Source: CAZENU01 sp965117035 (GTDB taxonomy: Bacteria > Chloroflexota > Dehalococcoidia > Lucifugimonadales > CAZENU01). From it: 64,000 nt of DNA. Shown here piece by piece: positions 25,747-35,211 of the stretch. The stretch is taken from positions 2,914,001 through 2,978,000 of the forward strand of contig OZ220748.1 of assembly GCA_965117035.1 (NCBI GenBank), written 5' to 3'. The position numbers were made by a program, and so were the translations under genes. Under the pieces are notes generated by a model. It was not told where the DNA came from and did not search any database. It saw only the letters and a program-made list of their open reading frames with translations. Positions within the stretch are counted from its first letter, which is position 1. Every line of letters begins with the position of its first letter.

Positions 25747-26469
25747 TCATGGCAGCCGCTTCCTGCCCGTTTCGCGCTGGTACAGCTCCCAGGTGCGGTC
25801 GTTGAACGGGTAGTACCTGCCGGGCGAGCACTGCTCGTCCTCCAGCCTGGCCTTCACGAAGTCCTCCACCGCCATGTGCTCCAGCGCACGGGCGACGACC
25901 TCCTCCGCTATGCCGGAAGGGACGACGACCACGCCGTCGTCATCGCCGATCACGGCGTCGCCGGGGCGGACGAGCACGCCGCCGCACTGTATGGCGTCGT
26001 CGACCTGCCACGGGAGGAAGTCGGCACCGCCCTGCCTGGCGGTGAGGCCGGCGGAGTAGACGGGGAAGCCGTAGGCCCTCAGCGATCGGCTGTCGCGGAC
26101 GGCGCCGTCGGTCACGAGGCCCGCCGCTTCGCGCTGCTTCAGGCGGAAGAACTTGATGTCGCCCCCGACGGACGAGAAGGGCCATCCCATGGCGTCGATG
26201 ACGAGCACCTCGCGCGGACCGCACCTCTCGATGGCGACGTACTCGGCCGAGAGCTCTTCCTTCGGCTTGTCGGCCTGCAGGTCGGGACGCGCGGGCACGA
26301 ACCTCAGCGTGACGGCCCTGCCTGCCATCTGCTGGCCCGGGCTGAGCGGCAGCGCGCCCGCCACGAAGGACGTGGGCCAGCCCATCTTGTGCATCGCGTC
26401 TATGGCCGTCTGCGTGGGGATGTTCCCCAGGGCGGCTATCGCATCGTCGGACACGTGTGGTGAAGTCAT
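25747..26469 (-). CDS. RraA-like protein / 4-hydroxy-4-methyl-2-oxoglutarate aldolase family
   Basis: Protein of 240 residues of the RraA/HMG-aldolase fold. The conserved core GGDIKFFRLKQREAAGLVTDGAVRDSRSLRAYGFPVYSAG includes the G-x-x-x-R-D metal-site pattern (DGAVRDS). The later PGDAVIGDDDGVVVVP is the family signature. These enzymes cleave hydroxy-methyl-oxoglutarate or oxaloacetate to pyruvate; true RNase E inhibitors are shorter and this organism type is not expected to use them. I start at ATG 26469 (AGAGG upstream); another ATG at 26502 is possible. Substrate inferred only at family level. Confidence 0.88.
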   Translation of the reverse strand: MTSPHVSDDAIAALGNIPTQTAIDAMHKMGWPTSFVAGALPLSPGQQMAGRAVTLRFVPARPDLQADKPKEELSAEYVAIERCGPREVLVIDAMGWPFSSVGGDIKFFRLKQREAAGLVTDGAVRDSRSLRAYGFPVYSAGLTARQGGADFLPWQVDDAIQCGGVLVRPGDAVIGDDDGVVVVPSGIAEEVVARALEHMAVEDFVKARLEDEQCSPGRYYPFNDRTWELYQRETGRKRLP

Positions 26470-26730
26470 GGCGGCCTCTGGCTGGAGTTGATGCGATGCC
26501 ATTCTACTAGGCGCACGGTCCGGGGGGCAGGACCTGCGGCGGGGGCTGGGACTGGCCGCGGCACGGCCCACCGGGTCTGACGTCCTGACACACGGTGCGC
26601 GTGGACGCTGATCGCTCCCCTTGCGCCTCCGCGGGCTGGTCGCTATGCTGCTGGCAGCCGAGCGGCTGTCCGAGGAGGGCGTGCGCACAGGTGGCCTGCG
26701 GACCAGCGGCAGCCGACTCGCCCCAGGTGC

Positions 26731-27243
26731 ATGTTGAGTTCCGGCGTCGCCCACAGACAGGTACTCGGCTGGCGGGAATGGGTATCCCTGCCCGGCCTTG
26801 GCATTGCCGCGATCAAGGCCAAGCTCGATACGGGCGCGAAGACCTCCGCGTTGCATGCCTGGGACCTGAGCTTTCACATGGTCGACGGTCGACAGTGGAT
26901 ACGCTTTCGCGTCCACCAGGTGCGGAGAGGCAAGGTCAGGTCCGTGGTCTGCGAGGCGGCGCTCAGCGATCAACGATGGGTGACGAACTCGAGCGGCACG
27001 CGCGAGCGCCGATGCATAATATCCACGGACCTCCAGATAGGCCCGAGCTCCTGGCCGATTGAACTGAGCCTCACGAACCGCGACGCCATGGAATATCCCA
27101 TGATCATCGGCCGGGAAGCGATGCGGAACCGCCTGCTAGTCGATCCCAAAGCCTCGTTTCGCGCGGGCGGGAATCCAGCGCGCGCCGACGGGCGGCCGCT
27201 CGCCGACCTGGATGGCCCCGAGGCGGGTGGGGTGGACAAGTGA
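26731..27243 (+). CDS. Retropepsin-like protease linked to RimK (RimB/DUF785 type)
   Basis: Protein of 170 residues with a single aspartic-protease half-domain. The active-site motif is LDTGAKTSALHAWDL near residue 35, and YPMIIGREAMRNRLLVDP near residue 135 is the paired hydrophobic-G element. The family (ATP-dependent zinc protease, RimB) occurs beside rimK genes and is thought to act on peptide tails added by RimK. It overlaps rimK by GTGA, so they are coupled. The last 20 residues are Gly/Ala/Asp rich. Confidence 0.85.
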   Translation: MLSSGVAHRQVLGWREWVSLPGLGIAAIKAKLDTGAKTSALHAWDLSFHMVDGRQWIRFRVHQVRRGKVRSVVCEAALSDQRWVTNSSGTRERRCIISTDLQIGPSSWPIELSLTNRDAMEYPMIIGREAMRNRLLVDPKASFRAGGNPARADGRPLADLDGPEAGGVDK

Positions 27244-28139
27244 AGATCGCAATGCTGGCGCGCAATCCCGATCTGTACAGCCACAGGCGGCTCGTGGAGG
27301 CCGCGGAGGCCAGGGGCCACCACGTCGACATCATCAACACGACCCAGTGCTACGCGAACATCACTTCCGAGCGGCCGCAGCTGCTGTACAGGGGCGAAGC
27401 CCTCGAGGGCTACGACGCGGTGATACCGCGCATAGGCGCGTCGATAACCTTCTACGGGTTGGCCGTGTTGCGCCAGTTCGAGATGATGGGAGTGTGGGCG
27501 CTGAACGGGTCGGTGGCCATAGGGCGCGCTCGCGACAAGCTCTGGGCGCTGCAGATCATGTCCAGCCTGGGGGTCGGTCTGCCGGTTACCAGTTTCGCGA
27601 ACTCCGCGCGGCGAGCGGAGGACCTGATCCGCATGGTCGGCGGCCCGCCCGTCGTCATCAAGCTGGTGGAGGGGACCCAGGGTCTCGGGGTCGTACTCGG
27701 CGAGACCATGCCGTCCGCGAAGAGCACATTCGAGGCCTTCCGCGAGGCCAAGATCAACATACTGGTCCAGGAGTTCGTCAAGGAGGCGGGCGGGGCGGAC
27801 ATCCGGGCTTTCGTCATAGGCGACCGCGTCGTCGGGGCGATGCGGCGCCAGGGCGGACCGGGCGAGTTCCGTTCCAACCTCCACCGCGGGGGCACGGCGG
27901 AGAAGATCAGCATCACGCCGGAGGAGCGTTCGGCCGCGGTGCGCGCCTGCGAGGCGTTGGGACTGAACGTGGCCGGCGTGGACATGCTCCGGTCCAGTCG
28001 CGGCCCCGTGCTCATAGAGGTGAACTCCACGCCGGGCCTGCGGGGAATCGAACAGTCCACGGGCCTCGACATCGCAGACCTGATAGTCGCGTTCATCCAG
28101 GAACACGCCAGGCCCACGACCCCCGGGACACCGGGATAG
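27240..28139 (+). CDS. rimK: RimK-type ATP-grasp glutamate ligase
   Basis: ATP-grasp ligase of 299 residues that adds amino acids, often glutamate, to the C-terminus of a protein or small molecule. It starts with GTG overlapping the protease stop. N-terminal preATP-grasp region: LARNPDLYSHRRLVEAAEARGH. ATP-grasp landmarks: PPVVIKLVEGTQGLGVVL, ILVQEFVKEAGGADIRAFVIG and GPVLIEVNSTPGLRGIE (Mg-binding E and N). In enterobacteria RimK modifies ribosomal protein S6. Here the neighbours, a retropepsin and an AstE-type hydrolase, suggest a ligate-and-trim system; the target is unknown. Confidence 0.92.
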   Translation: MKIAMLARNPDLYSHRRLVEAAEARGHHVDIINTTQCYANITSERPQLLYRGEALEGYDAVIPRIGASITFYGLAVLRQFEMMGVWALNGSVAIGRARDKLWALQIMSSLGVGLPVTSFANSARRAEDLIRMVGGPPVVIKLVEGTQGLGVVLGETMPSAKSTFEAFREAKINILVQEFVKEAGGADIRAFVIGDRVVGAMRRQGGPGEFRSNLHRGGTAEKISITPEERSAAVRACEALGLNVAGVDMLRSSRGPVLIEVNSTPGLRGIEQSTGLDIADLIVAFIQEHARPTTPGTPG

Positions 28140-28148
28140 GACGGGCCG

Positions 28149-29192
28149 ATGAGCGCCGCCGCGAACGGGTCGTCCGGAGCCATCAGGATAGGCGAGGTGG
28201 AAGTCGCCCCCGGGGACCGTGCCCAGGTAGACCTGCCGATCGCTGACCTGTCGATACACGTCCCGATAACCATGCCCGTGCACGTAATCAACGGGTCGCG
28301 GGATGGGCCGGTGCTGTTCGTCTCCGCCGCGATACACGGCGATGAGATCAACGGCGTCGAAGTCATACGTCGAGTGATGAAGCTGGCCGCCTTGAGGCGC
28401 CTCAGCGGGGCCCTGATCGCGGTCCCGATAGTGAACGTGCCCGGCTTTCTGAGCCTGAGCCGATACCTGCCGGACCGGCGAGACCTCAACCGCTCGTTCC
28501 CGGGGTCCGCCAGGGGCTCCCTGGCCGCCCGGCTTGCCAAGATGTTCCTCGACCAGGTCCTCGCGAACTCCACTCACGGGATAGATCTCCACACGGGCGC
28601 CGTGCACAGGGAGAACTACCCGCAGATTCGCGTCGACCTCGAAAACGGCCCGGCTCGGCGCATGGCGAGCGCATTCGGCGTCCCCCTCGTGTTGAACGCG
28701 GCGTCCAGGAAGGGAAGCCTTCGCGGCGCCGCCGCCGACCTGGACGTTCCCGTGATCGTCTACGAAGCCGGCGAAGCGCTCCGCTTCGACGAGGCCGCCA
28801 TCCGGGCCGGGGTGAGGGGCGTGGTCCGCGTGATGCAGAGCCTCGGCATGCTGCCGGCGAGAAAACGCGACAGCGGTTCGAGCGCTCCGGCGATTCTGCT
28901 CTCGAGCAGTTGGGTGAGGGCGCCGTCCAGCGGCGTAGTCAGGGCCAGGCAGCCGATAGGCTCTCAGATCAAGACAGGCGACGTGCTCGCCGTCGTGTCC
29001 GATCCGCTGGGCGAGGCGGACACCGAGATCAGATCGCCCATGGATGGGGTGATAGTGGGCCGCACCAACCTCCCGCTCGCGCACGAAGGCGACGCGCTCT
29101 TCCATATCGGCTCGACCCGGGAAGCCGGGCAAGCCGATGGCGAGCCCGATGCCGTGCAGGACGAGTTCATCGAGCTTTCGCCGGAATCGTAG
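28149..29192 (+). CDS. Succinylglutamate desuccinylase/aspartoacylase-family hydrolase
   Basis: Zinc hydrolase of the M14-like AstE/AspA group, 347 residues. Zinc ligands are in SAAIHGDEINGVEV (H, E) and GIDLHTGAVHRENYP (H). A catalytic Glu is likely in VIVYEAGEALRFDE. The last 110 residues form a beta-rich domain with SPSSGVVRARQPIG and SPMDGVIVGRTNLPLAHEGD, like biotinyl/barrel-sandwich domains often attached to this subfamily. It starts 9 bases after the rimK stop, making a three-gene operon. It probably removes acyl or amino-acid groups related to the RimK product; this is inferred from context. Confidence 0.87.
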   Translation: MSAAANGSSGAIRIGEVEVAPGDRAQVDLPIADLSIHVPITMPVHVINGSRDGPVLFVSAAIHGDEINGVEVIRRVMKLAALRRLSGALIAVPIVNVPGFLSLSRYLPDRRDLNRSFPGSARGSLAARLAKMFLDQVLANSTHGIDLHTGAVHRENYPQIRVDLENGPARRMASAFGVPLVLNAASRKGSLRGAAADLDVPVIVYEAGEALRFDEAAIRAGVRGVVRVMQSLGMLPARKRDSGSSAPAILLSSSWVRAPSSGVVRARQPIGSQIKTGDVLAVVSDPLGEADTEIRSPMDGVIVGRTNLPLAHEGDALFHIGSTREAGQADGEPDAVQDEFIELSPES

Positions 29193-29312
29193 CGGGGTCG
29201 GGCAGGGGCCGCTGGAGGTCGGCCGGCAGGGGGCGGCGCCATCCTCGAGATCGGGATGGGACCGTGAGCGTCCTGGGGCCGTCTCCCAGTGCCGGTCCAG
29301 GCATGGCGGGTC

Positions 29313-30365
29313 CTATGCGAAGGCGAGTATCCTGGCTGGGTTGTCGACGGTTATCGCCCTTATCGCATCTTCCGAAAAGCCCTTGCGCCGCATCCTGGGA
29401 ACGATGTTCTCGAGAATGTGGCCGTAGCCGTGCCCGCCATATCTCACGAGCCGGTGCCTGGTGGCGATGTCCTGCCCGATGACGATTCTGTCCGAATAGC
29501 CGGCGTCGACGGCGACCTCGAGGAAGTCCAGCCTCTGGGCGTCGCTGGGCATATCGATTTCGGCGAGCGGATAGTACGAGCCCTCGTTGCCGAACAGGTC
29601 CCATTCGAGGTAGCAGCCCGACGCGGCGATGCTCAGGATCGCGCCGAACTCGAACACCGTCCGGTCCAGGTGCCCCATGATCATGCGGGATACGTCCGCG
29701 CCGCGGTCGGCAAGCAGGTCCAGTATCTCCAGCGGCGCATCGGGATGCCGTCCGGGATGGACCAGCATCGCCGCGCCCGTTTCAGCCTGGGCGATTGCCG
29801 CCGCCGACAGGGACTTGCGCTCGTTGGGCGCCAGGGGCCAGGTGCAACCGACCTCCCCTATGATGCCCGCTCGTACGCCGCTGCCTTCGACGCCCTCGAC
29901 GATGTCGCCGACGATCTCCCGCGCCAGGTCATCCACACTTCGTTCGTCCATATCGTCCGGGTGGACGGCTTCCACGTAGAAGCCAGCCCCCATGACGACG
30001 TGAATGCCGGATTCACGGGATATCCGGGCCAGGGCGTCCGGGTTGCGCCCGATTCCCACCGTGGTAGCGTCCACGACCGCTCCGCCGCCGACCTCGCCGT
30101 ACTTCCTGAGCTCCCTGATGGCCGTATCCGAGTCCGTCAACTGGAGGTTGGAGCGGTTGCTGTAGTAGTTGCGCCGTATCCATCCGAGGTTCTCCAGGGT
30201 TATGGGCGCGTCCGCCATCTCCGGAGACGGCGAGTCCTGGGCCGGGCGGTACATGAACGAGAAGTCAGCATGGAGGTGCTCGTGGGTCGTGGTGGCGCCC
30301 AGTTCCGATGGAGTCAGAGGGCCGAGCACGGTCTGGACAAGGCCCTGGTTCCGGCCTGATGGCAT
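29313..30365 (-). CDS. Phosphotriesterase-family metal hydrolase
   Basis: TIM-barrel amidohydrolase-superfamily enzyme of 350 residues. Metal ligands are in order: TTTHEHLHADFS (HxH) near residue 26, GIIGEVGC (bridging Glu where phosphotriesterase has carbamylated Lys), MLVHPGRH, MIMGHLDRT and VIGQDIATRHRL (final Asp). A bridging Glu is typical of the php/lactonase branch rather than organophosphate hydrolases, so a lactone or ester substrate is likelier. ATG 30365 has GGAGG about eight bases upstream. It is divergent from the luciferase-like gene across 167 bases. Confidence 0.9.
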   Translation of the reverse strand: MPSGRNQGLVQTVLGPLTPSELGATTTHEHLHADFSFMYRPAQDSPSPEMADAPITLENLGWIRRNYYSNRSNLQLTDSDTAIRELRKYGEVGGGAVVDATTVGIGRNPDALARISRESGIHVVMGAGFYVEAVHPDDMDERSVDDLAREIVGDIVEGVEGSGVRAGIIGEVGCTWPLAPNERKSLSAAAIAQAETGAAMLVHPGRHPDAPLEILDLLADRGADVSRMIMGHLDRTVFEFGAILSIAASGCYLEWDLFGNEGSYYPLAEIDMPSDAQRLDFLEVAVDAGYSDRIVIGQDIATRHRLVRYGGHGYGHILENIVPRMRRKGFSEDAIRAITVDNPARILAFA

Positions 30366-30532
30366 GGGGCGCCTCCGTGTAGTATGGTGGCCTCCAGCGT
30401 AACACTACCGTTCAAGCCAGCGAAACTGGGCCCCCCAACATGCGACGATGGGGGCCATGGCGTCTGCCGGGTCCACTTCGATGATCGCCGCCGTAGTCGC
30501 GCTGAAGAGCCAGGCAAAGGGGAGGTCCGGGC

Positions 30533-31666
30533 ATGAAGTTCGCGGCGTTTACCACTGTGGCGGCGTCCGCGGGGGATGCGGTCACGGCCGACGCATTGGT
30601 CGACAACCTCCGGCAGCAGACGATTCTGGCCGAGGAGTTGGGCTTCGAGGCCATGTGGCTCGGCGAACACCATTTCGGGCCCTACGGTGTGGGCGACCTG
30701 CCGAACCCGATTCTGCTGGGCGCGGACCTGGCGGCGCGGACATCCAGGATCCGCATCGGACAGATGGCGAACATTGCCCCGTGGTGGCACCCGATACGGC
30801 TTGCCGAGGACCTGGCGATCCTCGACAACATGACCGGCGGGCGTGTGGAAGTCGGCTTCGGCCGGGGCATCTGGCCCTACGAGGGGCCACAGTTCCATCC
30901 CAATGCCGACCCTCGCAGGGACAGGGAGAACAGGGAGCTGTTCCAGGAGACGGTGGAGATCGTGCGGGCGATATGGACGAACGAGTACTTCTCGCACCAG
31001 GGGCAGAACTACAGCTTCCCCGTCGAAGGCACTGTCTTCTCCCATCCGAAGTACCCATCGAATCCCGCCTGGCAGGACGGGGACCGCGTCAGGAAGCTGC
31101 GTGTAACGCCGAGGCCCTATCAGGAGCCGCATCCCCCGCTCTGGATGACCGTCTCCACCGACCGCTCCGTTACCACCGCGGCCGAGCTCGGACTGAACGC
31201 GTGCTACTGGCAGCCCCCGGCGCTCAGGATCAGGCAGCGAATGGAACTCTACGCGCGGGTCAGGAGCGAGCTGGAGGGCAGGCCGTTCGCCCTGGGAGAA
31301 GGCCAGGCGGTGATGCGCTCGACGTATGTCGCTTCTTCGATGGAGGAGGCGCGCCGCGACGCGGAAGAGGGCATCATGTCGGCGTTCATCTTCAACGATC
31401 CCTTTCGCGGCAGGCAGGTCTTCACCAACCCGGGCGAGGTCCTGGACCCTGACGTGGAGCTGGACTGGGACTTCCTGGAGCCGCGCACCCTGCTCGTAGG
31501 ATCGCCTGAGAACGTGGTGGAGAAGGTGCAGGAGCTCCAGGAGGTATGCCACCTGGGCTACCTGCTTGTCGAGTTCACGCACATGGGCATGCCGTTGACC
31601 ATGTCGCTGAGGAACCTGGAGACGTTCGCCACAAAGGTGATGCCGCGATTCGCGGCCGGCGGCTGA
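30533..31666 (+). CDS. Luciferase-like flavin monooxygenase
   Basis: TIM-barrel FMN/F420-dependent monooxygenase of 377 residues in the bacterial luciferase-like family. N-terminal EELGFEAMWLGEHHFGPYG and RIRIGQMANIAPWWHPIRLAEDLAILDNMTGGRVEVGFGRG are classic for the family (the LAEDxAxLDxLSxGR motif and GxGRG). The insert NYSFPVEGTVFSHP...RPYQEPHPPLWM is that of alkanal-monooxygenase-like members. ATG 30533 has AAGGGGAGG seven bases upstream. These enzymes oxidise varied organic substrates; which one is unknown. SAR202-type genomes often carry many of these. Confidence 0.92.
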   Translation: MKFAAFTTVAASAGDAVTADALVDNLRQQTILAEELGFEAMWLGEHHFGPYGVGDLPNPILLGADLAARTSRIRIGQMANIAPWWHPIRLAEDLAILDNMTGGRVEVGFGRGIWPYEGPQFHPNADPRRDRENRELFQETVEIVRAIWTNEYFSHQGQNYSFPVEGTVFSHPKYPSNPAWQDGDRVRKLRVTPRPYQEPHPPLWMTVSTDRSVTTAAELGLNACYWQPPALRIRQRMELYARVRSELEGRPFALGEGQAVMRSTYVASSMEEARRDAEEGIMSAFIFNDPFRGRQVFTNPGEVLDPDVELDWDFLEPRTLLVGSPENVVEKVQELQEVCHLGYLLVEFTHMGMPLTMSLRNLETFATKVMPRFAAGG

Positions 31667-31718
31667 AGCGGCTGCCGGTCCGACCGCGGAGCAGGTTGGG
31701 ATGGCATGCGTGCTGGTC

Positions 31719-31794
31719 TGGTGGAGCTGGGGGGACTCGAACCCCCGACTTCCTCCGTGCAAGGGAGGCGCTCTCCCAGCTGAGCTACAGCCCC
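31719..31794 (-). tRNA. tRNA-Ala (anticodon TGC)
   Basis: A 76-base cloverleaf on the minus strand: acceptor GGGGCTG/CAGCTCC, D arm GCTC/GAGC, anticodon stem CCTCC/GGAGG with loop CTTGCAC (anticodon TGC), T arm GGGGG/CCCCC with TTCGAGT, and encoded ACCA. It lies 290 bases after the 16S 3' end on the same strand, the usual spacer position in an rRNA operon. Confidence 0.96.
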
Positions 31795-32084
31795 ACGGGC
31801 AGGGCTCTCGCGTGGTCCGCGCGACTGGCGAGGTGCGCGGCGTTTCCGGCGAAAGCATACGGGGCCGCGTGCTGCGGCCCCGTTTCCTTAACGGCTCAAC
31901 AGTGGAAGGAAACTTGCTCTTCGATTTTTCGACTATCAACACAGCGGGCTTTCTTGGGAAAGCCGCCGCCGCTCGGGGGAGCTCCACCCGACGAATCGGG
32001 TTCATGCTCGACCCTTCGCTTTGAACGACCTCCACCCACTGATCGACCTCCCCGACGGACCCGAGGGTTCGTCGGAGTACTCCC

Positions 32085-33604
<1,520 letters not shown>

Positions 33605-33701
33605 AAACGTTTCCTTCCACTATTGAACTGTTAAGGTACTCCGGCCGCCTTCAGCCGGCAGAGCGCAGATTACGCCTGCCGCCGAACAGCGGCCGACAAC
33701 G

Positions 33702-33730
33702 ATACTAGCAGAACACGCACAGCGAGTCAA
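33702..33730 (-). promoter_or_regulatory. rRNA operon promoter
   Basis: On the minus strand -35 TTGACT (33725-33730), a 17-base spacer and -10 TAGTAT (33702-33707) lie about 100 bases before the 16S 5' end. Spacing and sequence are close to the sigma-70 consensus. The IS66 element begins 15 bases upstream of the -35 box, so any upstream activating (UP) element has been displaced. Confidence 0.8.
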
Positions 33731-33745
33731 GAGAACGTACTCGCC

Positions 33746-35201
33746 GTAACTGTTCAGAGTTGAAGGGACGAACCCAAGAACCCCCAGCGTAGGGTTTGGC
33801 ATTGGTGTCATAAGGGAGGGGTGGAAGCGACGTAGACCTGCAGAATGCGAGCCGCGAGACCCTGCTGTCGGCGATTGCCGTTCAGCGGGCGGTGATTGCC
33901 GATCTACGACGGCGTGTAGAGAGGCTGGAAGATCAGTTGAGCAGTCGCGGGGGAACGACAGGGATACCTGGCAATAAGCCGTCCAACAAGCGGCGTCATC
34001 CGGAGAGGAAGGGATCGAGGAAACGGCGTCTGCACGGCTTTGCCCGGCAGAGGATGGAACCCACGCATCGGGTGGTACATGCGCCTGAGTCGTGCCCTGA
34101 GTGTGGTACTGGCCTGTCAGGCGGCTGGGTACAGCGGACACGGGAAGTGATCGAGCTTCCGGTGGCGCCAGCAGAGGTGACCGAGCACGTCTTTGTGGCC
34201 CGGACATGTCCGATGTGCGACAAGCGGCGGTTGCCTCAAGAGCCGTTGGCGGGGTTGGCAATGGGGCGCCGGCGCTTGGGCCCCAACCTGATAGGCCTGA
34301 TCGTGACGCTTCGGGAAGAGGGACGGCTGCCGATCAGGAGCATCCAGTGGTACCTGCAAACAGTCCATCAACTGAAGCTGAGCGTGGGTGCTATCACTGA
34401 TGTGATACATGCCGCAGCCCAACGGGCCGAACCGGTCGTGGCTGAGATGCTGGAACGCATCCGCGGCTCTCCGGTAGTGCACGCCGACGAGACCGGCTGG
34501 CGGCAGGATGGCGTCAACGGCTATGTGTGGACCTTCAGCACTCCCACGGAGCGATACTTCCTGCGCCGTGGACGTGGCAAGGTTATGGTGGACGAGGTGT
34601 TGGGAGAGTCTCCCGGTAGCACGCCCTTCAGCGGAGTGCTCGTGAGTGACTTCTACGCTGCATATAGTCAGTACACCGGCCTCAAGCAGCGCTGCTGGGT
34701 CCACCTGTTGAGGGACATCGATGAGCTCAAGGCGGTGTTCCCCCAAGACATCGCCCTGGCTAGGTGGGCCACAGCGGTGCGCCAACTCTATGCCAGGGCA
34801 AAGGCATGCGCTGACGGCCCCAGCCGACCAGCCGCTGGCTACCAGCGATCAGCCTCTGCCAACCAGTTGATGCTGGAGAAGCTGCTGCTGTCGCTGTGCC
34901 AGCCCTTCTCCAACAACGAGAAGGCACCTCAAGCCAAGCTCTGCAGGCGCATGGAGCGGTTCATCAAGGAGCTGTTCGTCTTCGTGTCCCATCCGGGTGT
35001 GCCATCCGAGAACAACGCGGCTGAACGGAGCCTACGCCACCTGGTGGTCAGCCGTAAGATCAGCGGCGGCACTCGCTCCGAGCGTGGCACCGACACCAAA
35101 ATGGTTCTCGCGTCTCTCTTCGGCACTTGGAGGGTTAACGGCCTCAACCCTCTCTTGCAGTGCCGAGACCTGCTCGTTTCCCCGCAAGTCTGAACAGTTA
35201 C
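33746..35201 (+). mobile_element. IS66-family element with 8-bp target duplication
   Basis: Terminal inverted repeats GTAACTGTTCAGA (33746-33758) and TCTGAACAGTTAC (35189-35201) are perfect. They are flanked by a direct duplication TACTCGCC at 33738-33745 and 35202-35209; an 8-bp duplication is the hallmark of IS66. The element is 1456 bases with only the transposase gene, no tnpA/tnpB accessory genes. Confidence 0.95.
33892..35193 (+). CDS. IS66-family transposase (TnpC-like)
   Basis: Complete DDE transposase of 433 residues. N-terminal coiled coil (RRRVERLEDQLSS), then a zinc-binding region with CPECGTGL and CPMCDKR. The catalytic core has VVHADETGWRQDGVNGYVWTF (first D), GVLVSDFYAAYSQY (second D), CWVHLLRDIDEL and, near the end, SENNAAERSLRHLVVSRKISGGTRSERG (E). 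It starts at GTG 33892; the upstream 146 bases within the element have no other gene. It is intact and flanked by a fresh target duplication, so recent movement is likely. Confidence 0.92.
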   Translation: MIADLRRRVERLEDQLSSRGGTTGIPGNKPSNKRRHPERKGSRKRRLHGFARQRMEPTHRVVHAPESCPECGTGLSGGWVQRTREVIELPVAPAEVTEHVFVARTCPMCDKRRLPQEPLAGLAMGRRRLGPNLIGLIVTLREEGRLPIRSIQWYLQTVHQLKLSVGAITDVIHAAAQRAEPVVAEMLERIRGSPVVHADETGWRQDGVNGYVWTFSTPTERYFLRRGRGKVMVDEVLGESPGSTPFSGVLVSDFYAAYSQYTGLKQRCWVHLLRDIDELKAVFPQDIALARWATAVRQLYARAKACADGPSRPAAGYQRSASANQLMLEKLLLSLCQPFSNNEKAPQAKLCRRMERFIKELFVFVSHPGVPSENNAAERSLRHLVVSRKISGGTRSERGTDTKMVLASLFGTWRVNGLNPLLQCRDLLVSPQV

Positions 35202-35211
35202 TACTCGCCGT

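Noticed and set aside
26970..29132. A 720-codon open frame on the minus strand
   Set aside because: Antisense to the retropepsin, rimK and AstE-type genes, which have clear motifs and overlaps on the plus strand.
30314..32035. A 573-codon minus-strand frame spanning tRNA-Ala
   Set aside because: It would read through a tRNA and the antisense of the luciferase-like gene; not a gene.
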